From assembly GCF_009724245.1 (NCBI RefSeq), contig NZ_WNNK01000015.1:109625-173624 (forward strand): a stretch of DNA of 64,000 nucleotides, given 5' to 3'. The notes beneath the pieces were generated by a model. It was not told where the DNA came from, searched no databases, and saw only the letters and a list, made by a program, of their open reading frames with translations. Shown one piece after another: positions 28,570-37,041 of the stretch. The position numbers and the translations under genes were made by a program. The stretch is from Pseudomonas spelaei. GTDB lineage: Bacteria; Pseudomonadota; Gammaproteobacteria; Pseudomonadales; Pseudomonadaceae. The first letter of the stretch is position 1, and every line of letters begins with the position of its first letter.

Positions 28570-28595
28570 GCGACATTCACATACTTATCGCGACC
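28570..28595. promoter_or_regulatory. Candidate regulator half-sites between gbcB and gbcA
   Basis: GCGAC occurs at 28570-28574 and again at 28590-28594, a 20-base period. GbdR is the known activator of gbcA and gbcB in P. aeruginosa. The core resembles the stronger tandem repeats seen before cbcX (ACGAC) and caiX (GCGACC on the opposite strand). This is a weak sequence hint only. Confidence 0.3.
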
Positions 28596-28777
28596 AGCCC
28601 CCATACCACGGGGGTTGCGCGTCGGGAACAGAGTGGGCCATGTCGCTCATGGATAAGGTTCTGGCCTTTGCCGGGCCCACACTCGCTCCCAACAAAGACG
28701 CTTTCTTTACGCCTTGCTGCAAAACCTGATCAGCCACTATTCGCCGGCCACACAGAATGGCCATGAGGACACACACG

Positions 28778-30073
28778 ATGGACGTCACCGCAACCTTAAG
28801 CTTGGGCGATCCGCTGGAACCCGCACGCAAGGCCACCGCGCAAATGCTGCAAGAGCGCGAGCGTACCTATTCGCTGCCGCAGCCGTTTTACTCTGATGAA
28901 CGGCTGTTTGATATCGACATGCAGGAGATCTTCCAGAAAGAGTGGCTGATCGCCGGCATGACCTGCGAGATCCCCGCCAAGGGCAACTACATCACCCTGC
29001 AAGTGGGCAAGAACCCAATCATCGTGATTCGTGGCGCTGACGGTGTAGTTCACGCGTTCCACAACGTCTGCCGCCACCGCGGTTCGCGCTTGTGCACCAG
29101 CGACAAAGGCAAGGTGGCCAAGCTGGTCTGCCACTACCACCAGTGGACCTACGAGCTGGACGGGCGCCTGCTGTTCGCCGGCACCGAGATGGGCGCCGAC
29201 TTCGACATGAAGCAGTACGGCCTCAAGCCGGTGAACGTGAAGACCGCGGGTGGCTACATCTTTATCAGCCTGTCGCAGAATCCACCGGCCATCGACGACT
29301 TCCTGTCGACCCTGAGCCACTACATGGAACCCTACGACATGGAGAACACCAAGGTGGCGATTCAGACCACCTTGTTCGAAAAAGCCAACTGGAAGCTGGT
29401 ACTGGAAAACAACCGCGAGTGTTACCACTGCAACGCCTCGCACCCGGAGCTGCTGAAAACCCTGCTGGAGTGGGACGACGTCACCGACCCGCGGGCCGAC
29501 CAGGCCTTCAAGGACCATGTCGCCGCGTCTGCGGCGGCCTGGGACGCCGAGAAAATCCCTTACGCCCACGCCAGCTTTGGCCTGCGTAACCGCATCGTGC
29601 GCATGCCGCTGCTCAAGGGCACGGTGTCTATGACGCTGGATGGCAAGCAAGGCTGCAAGAAACTGATGGGCCGCATCCAGAACCCGGACCTGGGCTCGAT
29701 GCGCATCCTGCACCTGCCCCACTCGTGGAACCACTGCATGGGCGATCACATCATCGTCTTCACGGTGTGGCCGATCAGCGCCCAGGAAACCATGGTCACC
29801 ACCAAGTGGATCGTCCACAAGGACGCCGTGGAAGGTGTGGACTACGACGTCGATCGCATGCGCCAGGTGTGGGATGCCACCAACAACCAGGACCGCCGCC
29901 TGGCGGAAGAGAACCAGCGCGGGATCAACTCCACGGCTTACCAGCCTGGGCCTTATTCCAAGACCTATGAGTTTGGTGTGGTGAACTTTGTGGATTGGTA
30001 CAGCGAGCGGATGCTGAGCAACCTAGGGGCGGCGCCAGCGCCGTACCTCAAAGGCGTAGCAGCACACGAGTAA
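28778..30073 (+). CDS. gbcA: Glycine betaine demethylase, Rieske oxygenase subunit
   Basis: A 431-residue Rieske non-haem iron oxygenase that demethylates glycine betaine to dimethylglycine with release of formaldehyde. The Rieske ligands are C98, H100, C118 and H121 (CRHRG and CHYHQW). The mononuclear iron site is indicated by H217 and H222 (ECYHCNASHPEL). AGGA lies eight bases upstream of ATG 28778, better than the ATG at 28757. It uses electrons from GbcB, encoded divergently. Confidence 0.96.
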   Translation: MDVTATLSLGDPLEPARKATAQMLQERERTYSLPQPFYSDERLFDIDMQEIFQKEWLIAGMTCEIPAKGNYITLQVGKNPIIVIRGADGVVHAFHNVCRHRGSRLCTSDKGKVAKLVCHYHQWTYELDGRLLFAGTEMGADFDMKQYGLKPVNVKTAGGYIFISLSQNPPAIDDFLSTLSHYMEPYDMENTKVAIQTTLFEKANWKLVLENNRECYHCNASHPELLKTLLEWDDVTDPRADQAFKDHVAASAAAWDAEKIPYAHASFGLRNRIVRMPLLKGTVSMTLDGKQGCKKLMGRIQNPDLGSMRILHLPHSWNHCMGDHIIVFTVWPISAQETMVTTKWIVHKDAVEGVDYDVDRMRQVWDATNNQDRRLAEENQRGINSTAYQPGPYSKTYEFGVVNFVDWYSERMLSNLGAAPAPYLKGVAAHE

Positions 30074-30098
30074 CAGGCTGACACGCTGCCGATCAAAA

Positions 30099-30190
30099 TG
30101 TGGGAGCCGGGCTTGCCCGCGATAGCGATTTAATATTCAACCCTTGTGTTGGCTGTTACTCCGTCATCGCGGGCAAGCCCGGCTCCCACA
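30099..30190. repeat. REPIN after gbcA
   Basis: Inverted REP cores TGTGGGAGCCGGGCTTGCCC and CATCGCGGGCAAGCCCGGCT with about 35 bases between them. It directly precedes the DnaA-box region. Confidence 0.9.
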
Positions 30191-30268
30191 CTGGTTTGTG
30201 GCTGTACAAAATTCGTCCAACACCTTGGCAGACCACTCCCACCTTGCCCTCCAGCCATTACCCAACAA

Positions 30269-30820
30269 CTTATCCACAAAGCCACCCACAGCAATTGTGG
30301 GCAACTGCGCTTTCCTCTCGAAATAAAATCAAGAAAATCCGTGACTTATTCAAAGTTCAGGGTTTTACCCATCATTGATCATTTTTTGACCTAAACTCTG
30401 TAAGCCACGGTTTGTATGACCTACAGAGGAACGCGAACACCTTATTCACAGAAGCACCAACAGACTTTGGGGGCAACTTTGGCGGTTCTGTGGAAAACCG
30501 ACTGAGGCTTAGGAAAATCGAGGCTTTGAGAGGCGTTTTACACCGAAACAGCAATATTGATCATATTTTGATCAAGACAGTTAAAGCCTTTGTTTATATG
30601 GCCTGTAGCGGATAGCAAACATCTTATCCACAGAAGCGCCAACAGACTTTGGGGGCAAGTCTGGGCCGGGCATTTTCCTTATCCACAGAAAAACCCAAGG
30701 GAAAACCGTTAGTTAGGCTGGTTATTTTTCGTACAGAGAGCTGCAGGGCTTGATTTGCATGGGGTGTGGACAGCCGCAAACAGGTTATCCACAGGCGGGC
30801 CAACAGGGATTGTGGGTAAA
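30269..30820. other. DnaA-box cluster in repeated units
   Basis: This gene-free stretch holds five DnaA-type 9-mers, all on the + strand: 30270-30278, 30624-30632, 30679-30687 and 30785-30793 read TTATCCACA, and 30442-30450 reads TTATTCACA. Four of the five are followed by a shared tail close to CCAACAG then TTTGGGGGCAA. Two 102-base units (30375-30476 and 30557-30658) begin with an AT-rich TTGATCAT(A/T)TTTTGA, similar to the 13-mer unwinding elements of bacterial origins. Further perfect boxes lie inside etfB at 31145-31153 and inside etfA at 32090-32098 (reverse) and 32349-32357. The layout is that of an origin or a DnaA-titration site. No such function is shown here. Confidence 0.7.
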
Positions 30821-30825
30821 CCCTA

Positions 30826-30848
30826 TGGGAGCAAGCCCGCTCCCACAT
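30826..30848. repeat. Short REP-type palindrome
   Basis: GGGAGCAAGCCCGCTCCC forms a compact hairpin just before the end of etfB. It is a single degenerate REP half and could help end the leftward dgc operon message. Confidence 0.6.
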
Positions 30849-30852
30849 TGGA

Positions 30853-31623
30853 TCAGCGCACCACGCCTTCTTCCAGCAGCAACTTGAGGATCGCTTGGGC
30901 ACCCTCTTCGGCGCTAACCCCCTTGAGCACTTGCCCACCACCCCCGCTGGCCTTGGCCGTGGCGGCCTTCATCCGGTCAGCACCGCTCTTGGCCTTGATC
31001 ACCTTGAGGCGCTTGGGTCGGGGCTTGGCGGGTTGCAGCACCGCGCCTGTGAATAACTCGTCCTCCAGCACCTGCACCTCATGGGCCGCCAGCTCCCCAC
31101 GCTGCGCAGGGCCGTAAGCGCTTTGACGAGGCTTGGGTGCAGCGTTATCCACAGTGGCAAGAAACGGCAGGCGCACCTTCAGGCGTCGCCGCTGGCCACG
31201 GGGCAAGGCTTGCAGCACATGGGCCACGCCGCTCTCGATGGACTCCACCTGAGCCAGGCCAACAATCAGCGGCCAGCCCAACTGCTCGGCCAACAGGAAC
31301 GGCAACATGCCCGAACCTTCACCGGTTTCCGCCTGGCTGCCGGTGAGCACCACCTGGGCACCCGCATCCCGCAGATAGTCACCGAGCACCGGCAAGGCAT
31401 CGGCGCCAGCCGGTTGTTCCAGCACGTGCAGCTGTTCCAGCCCCATCCCCAGATAGGCACGTAGGGTTGGCTCAGCAATATCACCGGCATGCAGCACTTG
31501 CAGGTTATTCCCCGCCAGTTGCAAACCCAGTTCCACGGCGCGGGCATCTTGCTCGGCGCGACGTGGGCGGCCCGAAGTCGGATGGGCGCCGATAGACACC
31601 AAACTGATTACATGAGTTGTCAT
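30853..31623 (-). CDS. etfB: Electron transfer flavoprotein beta subunit
   Basis: A 256-residue ETF beta-type protein (FixA/YdiQ group) with VVLTGSQAETGEGSGMLPFLLAEQLGWP, the family's nucleotide-binding and recognition region, and a basic proline-rich C-terminal stretch. It pairs with the alpha subunit encoded just upstream and accepts electrons from the dimethylglycine demethylase. The start at 31623 has AAGGA seven bases upstream. It is the last gene of the leftward operon. A perfect DnaA box lies inside it at 31145. Confidence 0.85.
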   Translation of the reverse strand: MTTHVISLVSIGAHPTSGRPRRAEQDARAVELGLQLAGNNLQVLHAGDIAEPTLRAYLGMGLEQLHVLEQPAGADALPVLGDYLRDAGAQVVLTGSQAETGEGSGMLPFLLAEQLGWPLIVGLAQVESIESGVAHVLQALPRGQRRRLKVRLPFLATVDNAAPKPRQSAYGPAQRGELAAHEVQVLEDELFTGAVLQPAKPRPKRLKVIKAKSGADRMKAATAKASGGGGQVLKGVSAEEGAQAILKLLLEEGVVR

Positions 31624-31633
31624 GGTCATTTCC

Positions 31634-32854
31634 TTAAGCCGCATCGCGTTTGGCGCCGTTTCGGTAGGCCTCAACCGCAGCGATCAAGGCTTGCAGAATC
31701 CCGGCGCTTTCGCCAATCACCGACAAATCAGCGCGCTTGATCATGTCGCAACCCGGATCAAGGTTGATCGCCACCACCTTGTCGCAGGCACCAATGCCTT
31801 GCAGGTGCTGGATCGCCCCGGAAATCCCCACCGCCACGTAAACCCGTGCGGTGACCCAGGTGCCGCTGGCGCCGACCTGGCGATCACGGGCCATAAAACC
31901 ATCGTCCACCGCCACCCGCGAGGCGCCCTCGGTGGCGCCCAGTGCGGCGGCGGCCTGGTGGAACAGCGCCCAGTCCTTGACCCCGTTGCCGCCAGAGAAA
32001 ATAAACTCGGCCTCGGCCATGGGAATCGCTGCCGGGTCCACCGCCACTGCGCCGAGGTCTTCGATACGCGGCAGGCTGCGGGCCAGGTTTGTGGATAACT
32101 CCACCGGCAACACTTCATGGCGGGTATCACTGACGGGATCGGCGCATTCCGCCGCCGCCAGAATCATCCGTGGCAATGGGCGGACAAGGTCTTCCTGGCC
32201 CGCACCTGCGCGGCCAATGCACTCGTGTTCCTTGATCTGCCAGACACGCGTTGCGGGGCGTTCCTTGAGGCTTGCAGCAAAGCGCCGACCCAGTTCACCA
32301 CCGCCGCTGCGGCTATCCGGCAGCAACCAATGGCGGGGGTTGAACTGGTTATCCACAGCCCGCAGCCCCTGGACTCGTTGCTCCGGTGAATAACCGTCGA
32401 ACTCATGGCCGTCCAACACCAGCAGACGGTCCACACCGGCCGTGGAAAAGGCGCTTTCCTTGTGTTCACCGAACACCACGGCCAGTACCGCACCGTCGTC
32501 GCCGGCCAACTGCCGGGCCAGGCCCAACAAATCACGATCGTGGCTGCTCAAGCGGCCGCCGACCATGTCCGGCACCACGTTAATGTAGAACGCCGGCGCA
32601 GCGACCTGATGCAGCGGCAATTGCACGTCCACCGCTGCCGAGCGCTTGGCCGCGCCGCCCTGCTGGGCACCACTGCGATCGATACGCTTGATACCGTTGG
32701 GGCCGATAAAACCGACACCATGCACGTTCTTGCGGATGATGCCGTTTGGCCCCATCCAGGACTGTTGCACCGGCTGCATCGCTGCGTGCAGCGGATGCAG
32801 CCGGTTACGGGCGATCCATTCAGCCCGCGGGTCGCGGCGAATAATGTCGCTCAT
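31634..32854 (-). CDS. etfA: Electron transfer flavoprotein alpha subunit
   Basis: A 406-residue ETF alpha-type protein. The C-terminal FAD domain is clear: FIFSGGNGVKDWALFHQAAAALGA, then TWVTARVYVAVGISGAIQHLQGI and VVAINLDPGCDMIKRADLSV. An extra N-terminal region of about 80 residues precedes the ETF fold, as in the dgc-linked type. The start overlaps the dgcB stop by one base. It probably transfers electrons from DgcA/DgcB to the respiratory chain. Two DnaA-box sequences fall in its coding region. Confidence 0.88.
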   Translation of the reverse strand: MSDIIRRDPRAEWIARNRLHPLHAAMQPVQQSWMGPNGIIRKNVHGVGFIGPNGIKRIDRSGAQQGGAAKRSAAVDVQLPLHQVAAPAFYINVVPDMVGGRLSSHDRDLLGLARQLAGDDGAVLAVVFGEHKESAFSTAGVDRLLVLDGHEFDGYSPEQRVQGLRAVDNQFNPRHWLLPDSRSGGGELGRRFAASLKERPATRVWQIKEHECIGRAGAGQEDLVRPLPRMILAAAECADPVSDTRHEVLPVELSTNLARSLPRIEDLGAVAVDPAAIPMAEAEFIFSGGNGVKDWALFHQAAAALGATEGASRVAVDDGFMARDRQVGASGTWVTARVYVAVGISGAIQHLQGIGACDKVVAINLDPGCDMIKRADLSVIGESAGILQALIAAVEAYRNGAKRDAA

Positions 32855-34797
32855 CAGTGCACCTCCGCAGGTTCGCGCTTGATCGGGGTTTTGGCCGGAG
32901 CAGCGTCTTCGAGCAAGGCGTCAGCCACCAATTCGGCAATGTCTTTGATCAGGGGGCGCGGTTCGACCACACCTTCGAGCATCGCCGTGCACTGTGGACA
33001 ACCCACGGCCACCAGTTCGGCGCCGGTTTCGCGGATGTCCTCCATGCGCATATCGGGAATCCGCTGCTTGCCGGGAATGTCGGTGATCGGCGCACCGCCA
33101 CCGCCACCGCAGCAGCGGGAACGGAAGCCGGAACGTTGCATTTCCTTGACCTCGATCCCCAGCGCGCGCAGCACTTGGCGCGGTGCCTCGTATTCACCGT
33201 TGTAGCGCCCCAGGTAGCACGGGTCGTGATAGGTCACGCTGTTGCCTTTGTGCTGGCCCAGGTTAAGGGCGCCGGCATCGATCAGCTCGGCCATGTAGGT
33301 ACTGTGGTGCTGCACGAGGTAGTTGCCGTCGAAGGCGCCGTATTCGTTTTTCAGCACGTGGAAACTGTGGGGGTCACAGGTGACGATGCGCTTGAAGTTG
33401 TACTTGGCCAGGGTCTGGATATTGCGCGAGGCCAACAGTTGAAAGGTCGCTTCATCGCCAAGGCGTCGGGCAACATCACCGCTGTCGCGCTCTTCAAGGC
33501 CGAGCACGGCAAAGTCGACCTGGGCCGCCTTCAGCACTTTGACGAAGGCGCGCAAGGTACGCTGGTTGCGCATGTCGAAGGCACCGTCGCCGACCCAAAA
33601 CAGCACGTCGACGCTTTTCTTGTCGCTGAGCAATGGCAGGTTCAAATCCGCCGCCCAGTTCATCCGCCCGCCCGGTGCAAAGCCGCCCGGGTTGTCGGTG
33701 GCGATCAGGTTCTCCAGGACTTCGGCGCCCTTGTTCGGGGTCGCGCCTTTTTCCAGAGTAAGGTGGCGGCGCATGTCGACGATGGCGTCCACGTGCTCGA
33801 TCATCATCGGGCACTCTTCCACGCAGGCGCGGCAAGTGGTGCAGGACCACAAGGTCTCGGCGTCCACTAGGCCGTTGACGATCGGCTGATGAGGGTTACC
33901 GCCGTGTTCGCCGATGGCCTTACCCGGATACGGGCTGCCGGCGAACTTGGCATCGGTGCCGCCGGCCAGGCCGACCACCATGTCTTGAATCAGCTTTTTC
34001 GGGTTCAGCGGTTGGCCGGCGGCGAACGCCGGGCAGGCCGCTTCGCATTTGCCGCACTGCACGCAGGCATCGAAACCCAGCAGTTGGTTCCAGGTGAAAT
34101 CCGCGGGCTTTTCCACACCCAAGGGCGCGGTTTTGTCGGCAAGATCCAGCGGTTTCAAACCGGTGGAGCGGCCACCGCCAAAACGTTCGGCGCGGCGGTG
34201 CCAGGCCAGGTGCAAGGCTCCGGCGAAGGCGTGTTTCATCGGGCCGCCCCAGGTCATGCCGAAGAACATTTCCGACACGCCCCACAGCACACCCACACCC
34301 AGCAACGCTGCCAGCAACCAGCCGCCGAAGTCCGCCGGCAGAATTCCGGCCACGGGCAAGGTCACCAGGAAGAAGCTGACGGAGAACGCCATCAGGCTTT
34401 TTGGCAAGCGCATCCACGGGCCTTTCGACAGGCGCGACGGCGGGTTGCGACGGCGCAAATAGACGAAGGTAGCGCCGACAAACATCAGCACCGAAGCCAG
34501 CAGCAAGGCGTAGCCGAGGATGCGGTTATGCAGGCCGAAACCATGCACCAGAATCGCCAGCAGCGCCGACAGCACAAAGCCCAGAGCGGTGGCGACGTGG
34601 GTGTTGGCGATGTATTTATCGCGGGCCACCACGTGGTGCAAGTCGACCATGTAGCGCTTGGGCATGGCCAGCAGGCCGCCGATCAAGTCGACCCTGGACG
34701 AGCGGCCACGGCGCCACATGTTCACCCGACGCAACGCGCCGAGGACCGCAAGGCCGACGGCTGCGAAGAGCAGGATGGGAAGAAGGGTGTTCAACAT
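32854..34797 (-). CDS. dgcB: Dimethylglycine catabolism iron-sulfur protein
   Basis: A 647-residue membrane-bound iron-sulfur protein. Several helices occupy about the first 190 residues; two [4Fe-4S] motifs follow (CVQCGKCEAACP and CTTCRACVEECP), then CCG-type domains with YHDPCYLGRYNG and RSRCCGGGGG, as in heterodisulfide reductase subunits. It works with DgcA to demethylate dimethylglycine to sarcosine and links the reaction to ETF or quinone. ATG 34797 has GGGAG upstream; an upstream in-frame ATG at 34845 lies in a REPIN. Confidence 0.94.
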   Translation of the reverse strand: MLNTLLPILLFAAVGLAVLGALRRVNMWRRGRSSRVDLIGGLLAMPKRYMVDLHHVVARDKYIANTHVATALGFVLSALLAILVHGFGLHNRILGYALLLASVLMFVGATFVYLRRRNPPSRLSKGPWMRLPKSLMAFSVSFFLVTLPVAGILPADFGGWLLAALLGVGVLWGVSEMFFGMTWGGPMKHAFAGALHLAWHRRAERFGGGRSTGLKPLDLADKTAPLGVEKPADFTWNQLLGFDACVQCGKCEAACPAFAAGQPLNPKKLIQDMVVGLAGGTDAKFAGSPYPGKAIGEHGGNPHQPIVNGLVDAETLWSCTTCRACVEECPMMIEHVDAIVDMRRHLTLEKGATPNKGAEVLENLIATDNPGGFAPGGRMNWAADLNLPLLSDKKSVDVLFWVGDGAFDMRNQRTLRAFVKVLKAAQVDFAVLGLEERDSGDVARRLGDEATFQLLASRNIQTLAKYNFKRIVTCDPHSFHVLKNEYGAFDGNYLVQHHSTYMAELIDAGALNLGQHKGNSVTYHDPCYLGRYNGEYEAPRQVLRALGIEVKEMQRSGFRSRCCGGGGGAPITDIPGKQRIPDMRMEDIRETGAELVAVGCPQCTAMLEGVVEPRPLIKDIAELVADALLEDAAPAKTPIKREPAEVH

Positions 34798-34835
34798 GGT
34801 GAAGCTCCCAAAGACCACACAGGTCTTGCATGGGA

Positions 34836-34943
34836 ACCGGCTCAATGTGGGAGCTGGCTTGCCTGCGATGGCATCAACTCGGTTTCACTCAAGACCGAGT
34901 CGCCTGCATCGCGGGCAAGCCCGGCTCCCACATTGAGCCGGTT
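34836..34943. repeat. Long inverted REPIN inside the dgc operon
   Basis: The outer arms AACCGGCTCAATGTGGGAGC (34836-34855) and its exact reverse complement (34924-34943) match over 20 bases, and the REP cores continue the pairing inward. It lies between dgcA and dgcB and would make a strong RNA hairpin in the operon message. Confidence 0.9.
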
Positions 34944-34965
34944 TCCACAGTGGTTCAGTATCGGG

Positions 34966-37026
34966 TCAGAAATCCTTGCACAGGCGCAGGGCGTCGTAGA
35001 TCGCGGCGTGGGTATTACGTTGCGCCACACAGTCACCGATGCGGAACAACAAGTACCCTTCACCCGCCTCGCTCAGGCACGGTTGCGGCTTGATCGCGAA
35101 CAAGGCTTCGATGTCCATCTGGCCCTTGTTGCGCGAACCTTCCTTGAGCCCGTAGTAGATCTCTTCATCCGGACGCACGCCGTTCTCGACCACCACTTGA
35201 TCGACTACACGCTCCTCCTTGGCGCCGGTGTATTCGTTCTCCAGCACCGCCACCAGCTTGTCGCCCTCGCGATAGACCTTTTCCAGCATCATGTCGCCGG
35301 TCATGATCACTTCTTTCGGGTACATGCTCCGGTAGTAGGTCGGGAACGACGTACCGCCGACGGCCACGCCGGGCTTGATGTCGTCGGTGACGATCTCCAC
35401 CTGGCTGCCCTTGTCCGCCAGGAAGTCCGCCACCGACATGCCGGTGAACTCGCAGATGGTGTCGTAGACCAGCACGTTCTTGCCCGGTGCCACCTTGCCG
35501 TCGAGCACGTCCCAACTGCTGACCACCAGGCCTTCAGCCGCGCCCCAATGCTCGTTCTGTTCCAGGAACGGATGACCGCCCACCGCCAGTACTACGACAT
35601 CGGGACGCAGGTCCAGAATGGTCGCCGCATCCGCCGCTACGCCCAGGCGCACGTCGACATTCAGCCGCGCCAGCTCCAGCTGGAACCAGCGGGTGATCCC
35701 GGCAATCTGGTCCCGCTGCGGGGCTTTGGAAGCGGTGGTGATTTGCCCACCGATAAATTCTTTCTTCTCGAACAGGGTCACGTCATGCCCACGCTCGGCG
35801 GCCACACGTGCGGCTTCCATCCCGGCAGGACCGGCACCCACCACAACCACTTTGCGCTTCGGCCCGGTGGATTTTTCGATGATGTGCGGCACACCCATGT
35901 ATTCACGGGAAGTCGCGGCGTTCTGGATGCACAGCACATCCAGCCCCTGGTACTGACGGTCAATGCAGTAGTTGGCGCCGACACACTGTTTGATCTGGTC
36001 GATCTGACCCATCTTGATCTTGGCGATCAGGTGCGGGTCGGCGATGTGGGCGCGGGTCATGCCGACCATGTCCACATAACCGCCTTCAAGGATGCGCGTG
36101 GCCTGGTTCGGGTCCTTGATGTTCTGCGCGTGCAGCACCGGGGCCTTGACCACTTCCTTGATCCCGGCCGCCAAGTGCAGGAATGGCTCCGGTGGATAAC
36201 TCATGTTCGGGATAACGTTGGCCAGGGTGTTGTGGGTGTCGCAACCTGAGCCGACCACACCGATAAAGTCGAGCATGCCGGTGTCGTCGTAGTACTTGGC
36301 GATCTGTTTCATGTCCTCGTGGGACAGGCCGTCCGGGTGGAATTCATCACCGCACAAACGGATGCCGACGCAGAAGTCCGGGCCCACTTCGGCACGCACG
36401 GCCTTCAACACTTCAAGCCCAAAACGCATGCGATTTTCGAAGCTGCCGCCCCATTCATCGGTGCGCTTGTTGACCCGCGGGCTCCAGAACTGGTCGATCA
36501 TGTGCTGGTGCACCGCCGACAGTTCCACGCCGTCCAGGCCACCGGCCTTGGCCCGTGCCGCAGCGCTGGCGTAGTTGCCGATCACCCGCCAGATTTCTTC
36601 CGGCTCGATGGTTTTGCAGGTCGCACGGTGCACCGGTTCACGGATGCCCGACGGCGACAGCAGCGTGGGCCAATGCTCGCCGTCCCAGCGCGAGCGACGG
36701 CCCATGTGAGTAATCTGGATCATGATCTTGGCGCCATGCTTGTGCATGGCATCGGCCAGGTTCTGGAAGTGCGGGATGATCCGGTCATCGGCCAGGTTCA
36801 CCGATTTCCACCAGCCTTGCGGGCTGTCGATGGCCACACTGGAAGAACCGCCGCAGATGGCCAGGCCGATCCCGCCCTTGGCTTTCTCCTCGTAGTACTT
36901 CACATAGCGGTCGGTGGTCATGCCGCCGTCGGTGGCATACACCTCGGCGTGGGCAGTGCTGAGCACGCGGTTGCGGATGGTCAGTTTGCCGATCTGGATC
37001 GGCGCAAACATTGCTTCGAAAGCCAT
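34966..37026 (-). CDS. dgcA: Dimethylglycine demethylase subunit A (OYE-type flavoprotein)
   Basis: A 686-residue protein of the Old Yellow Enzyme/2,4-dienoyl-CoA reductase group. An N-terminal FMN TIM-barrel (FAPIQIGKLTIRNRVLSTAHAEVY, QITHMGRRS, DGVELSAVHQHMIDQFWSP) is followed by a cysteine-containing linker for a [4Fe-4S] cluster (CVGANYCIDRQYQGLDVLCIQNA) and a C-terminal FAD/NAD domain (KVVVVGAGPAGMEAARVAAERGHDV). It demethylates dimethylglycine with DgcB. The adjoining gene pair follows the Pseudomonas order. Confidence 0.95.
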   Translation of the reverse strand: MAFEAMFAPIQIGKLTIRNRVLSTAHAEVYATDGGMTTDRYVKYYEEKAKGGIGLAICGGSSSVAIDSPQGWWKSVNLADDRIIPHFQNLADAMHKHGAKIMIQITHMGRRSRWDGEHWPTLLSPSGIREPVHRATCKTIEPEEIWRVIGNYASAAARAKAGGLDGVELSAVHQHMIDQFWSPRVNKRTDEWGGSFENRMRFGLEVLKAVRAEVGPDFCVGIRLCGDEFHPDGLSHEDMKQIAKYYDDTGMLDFIGVVGSGCDTHNTLANVIPNMSYPPEPFLHLAAGIKEVVKAPVLHAQNIKDPNQATRILEGGYVDMVGMTRAHIADPHLIAKIKMGQIDQIKQCVGANYCIDRQYQGLDVLCIQNAATSREYMGVPHIIEKSTGPKRKVVVVGAGPAGMEAARVAAERGHDVTLFEKKEFIGGQITTASKAPQRDQIAGITRWFQLELARLNVDVRLGVAADAATILDLRPDVVVLAVGGHPFLEQNEHWGAAEGLVVSSWDVLDGKVAPGKNVLVYDTICEFTGMSVADFLADKGSQVEIVTDDIKPGVAVGGTSFPTYYRSMYPKEVIMTGDMMLEKVYREGDKLVAVLENEYTGAKEERVVDQVVVENGVRPDEEIYYGLKEGSRNKGQMDIEALFAIKPQPCLSEAGEGYLLFRIGDCVAQRNTHAAIYDALRLCKDF

Positions 37027-37041
37027 GGCAGGGTCCTCGAC

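Noticed and set aside
33889..36249. A 786-codon frame on the + strand across dgcB and dgcA
   Set aside because: It runs through two recognised genes and a REPIN on the other strand; no domain is seen.
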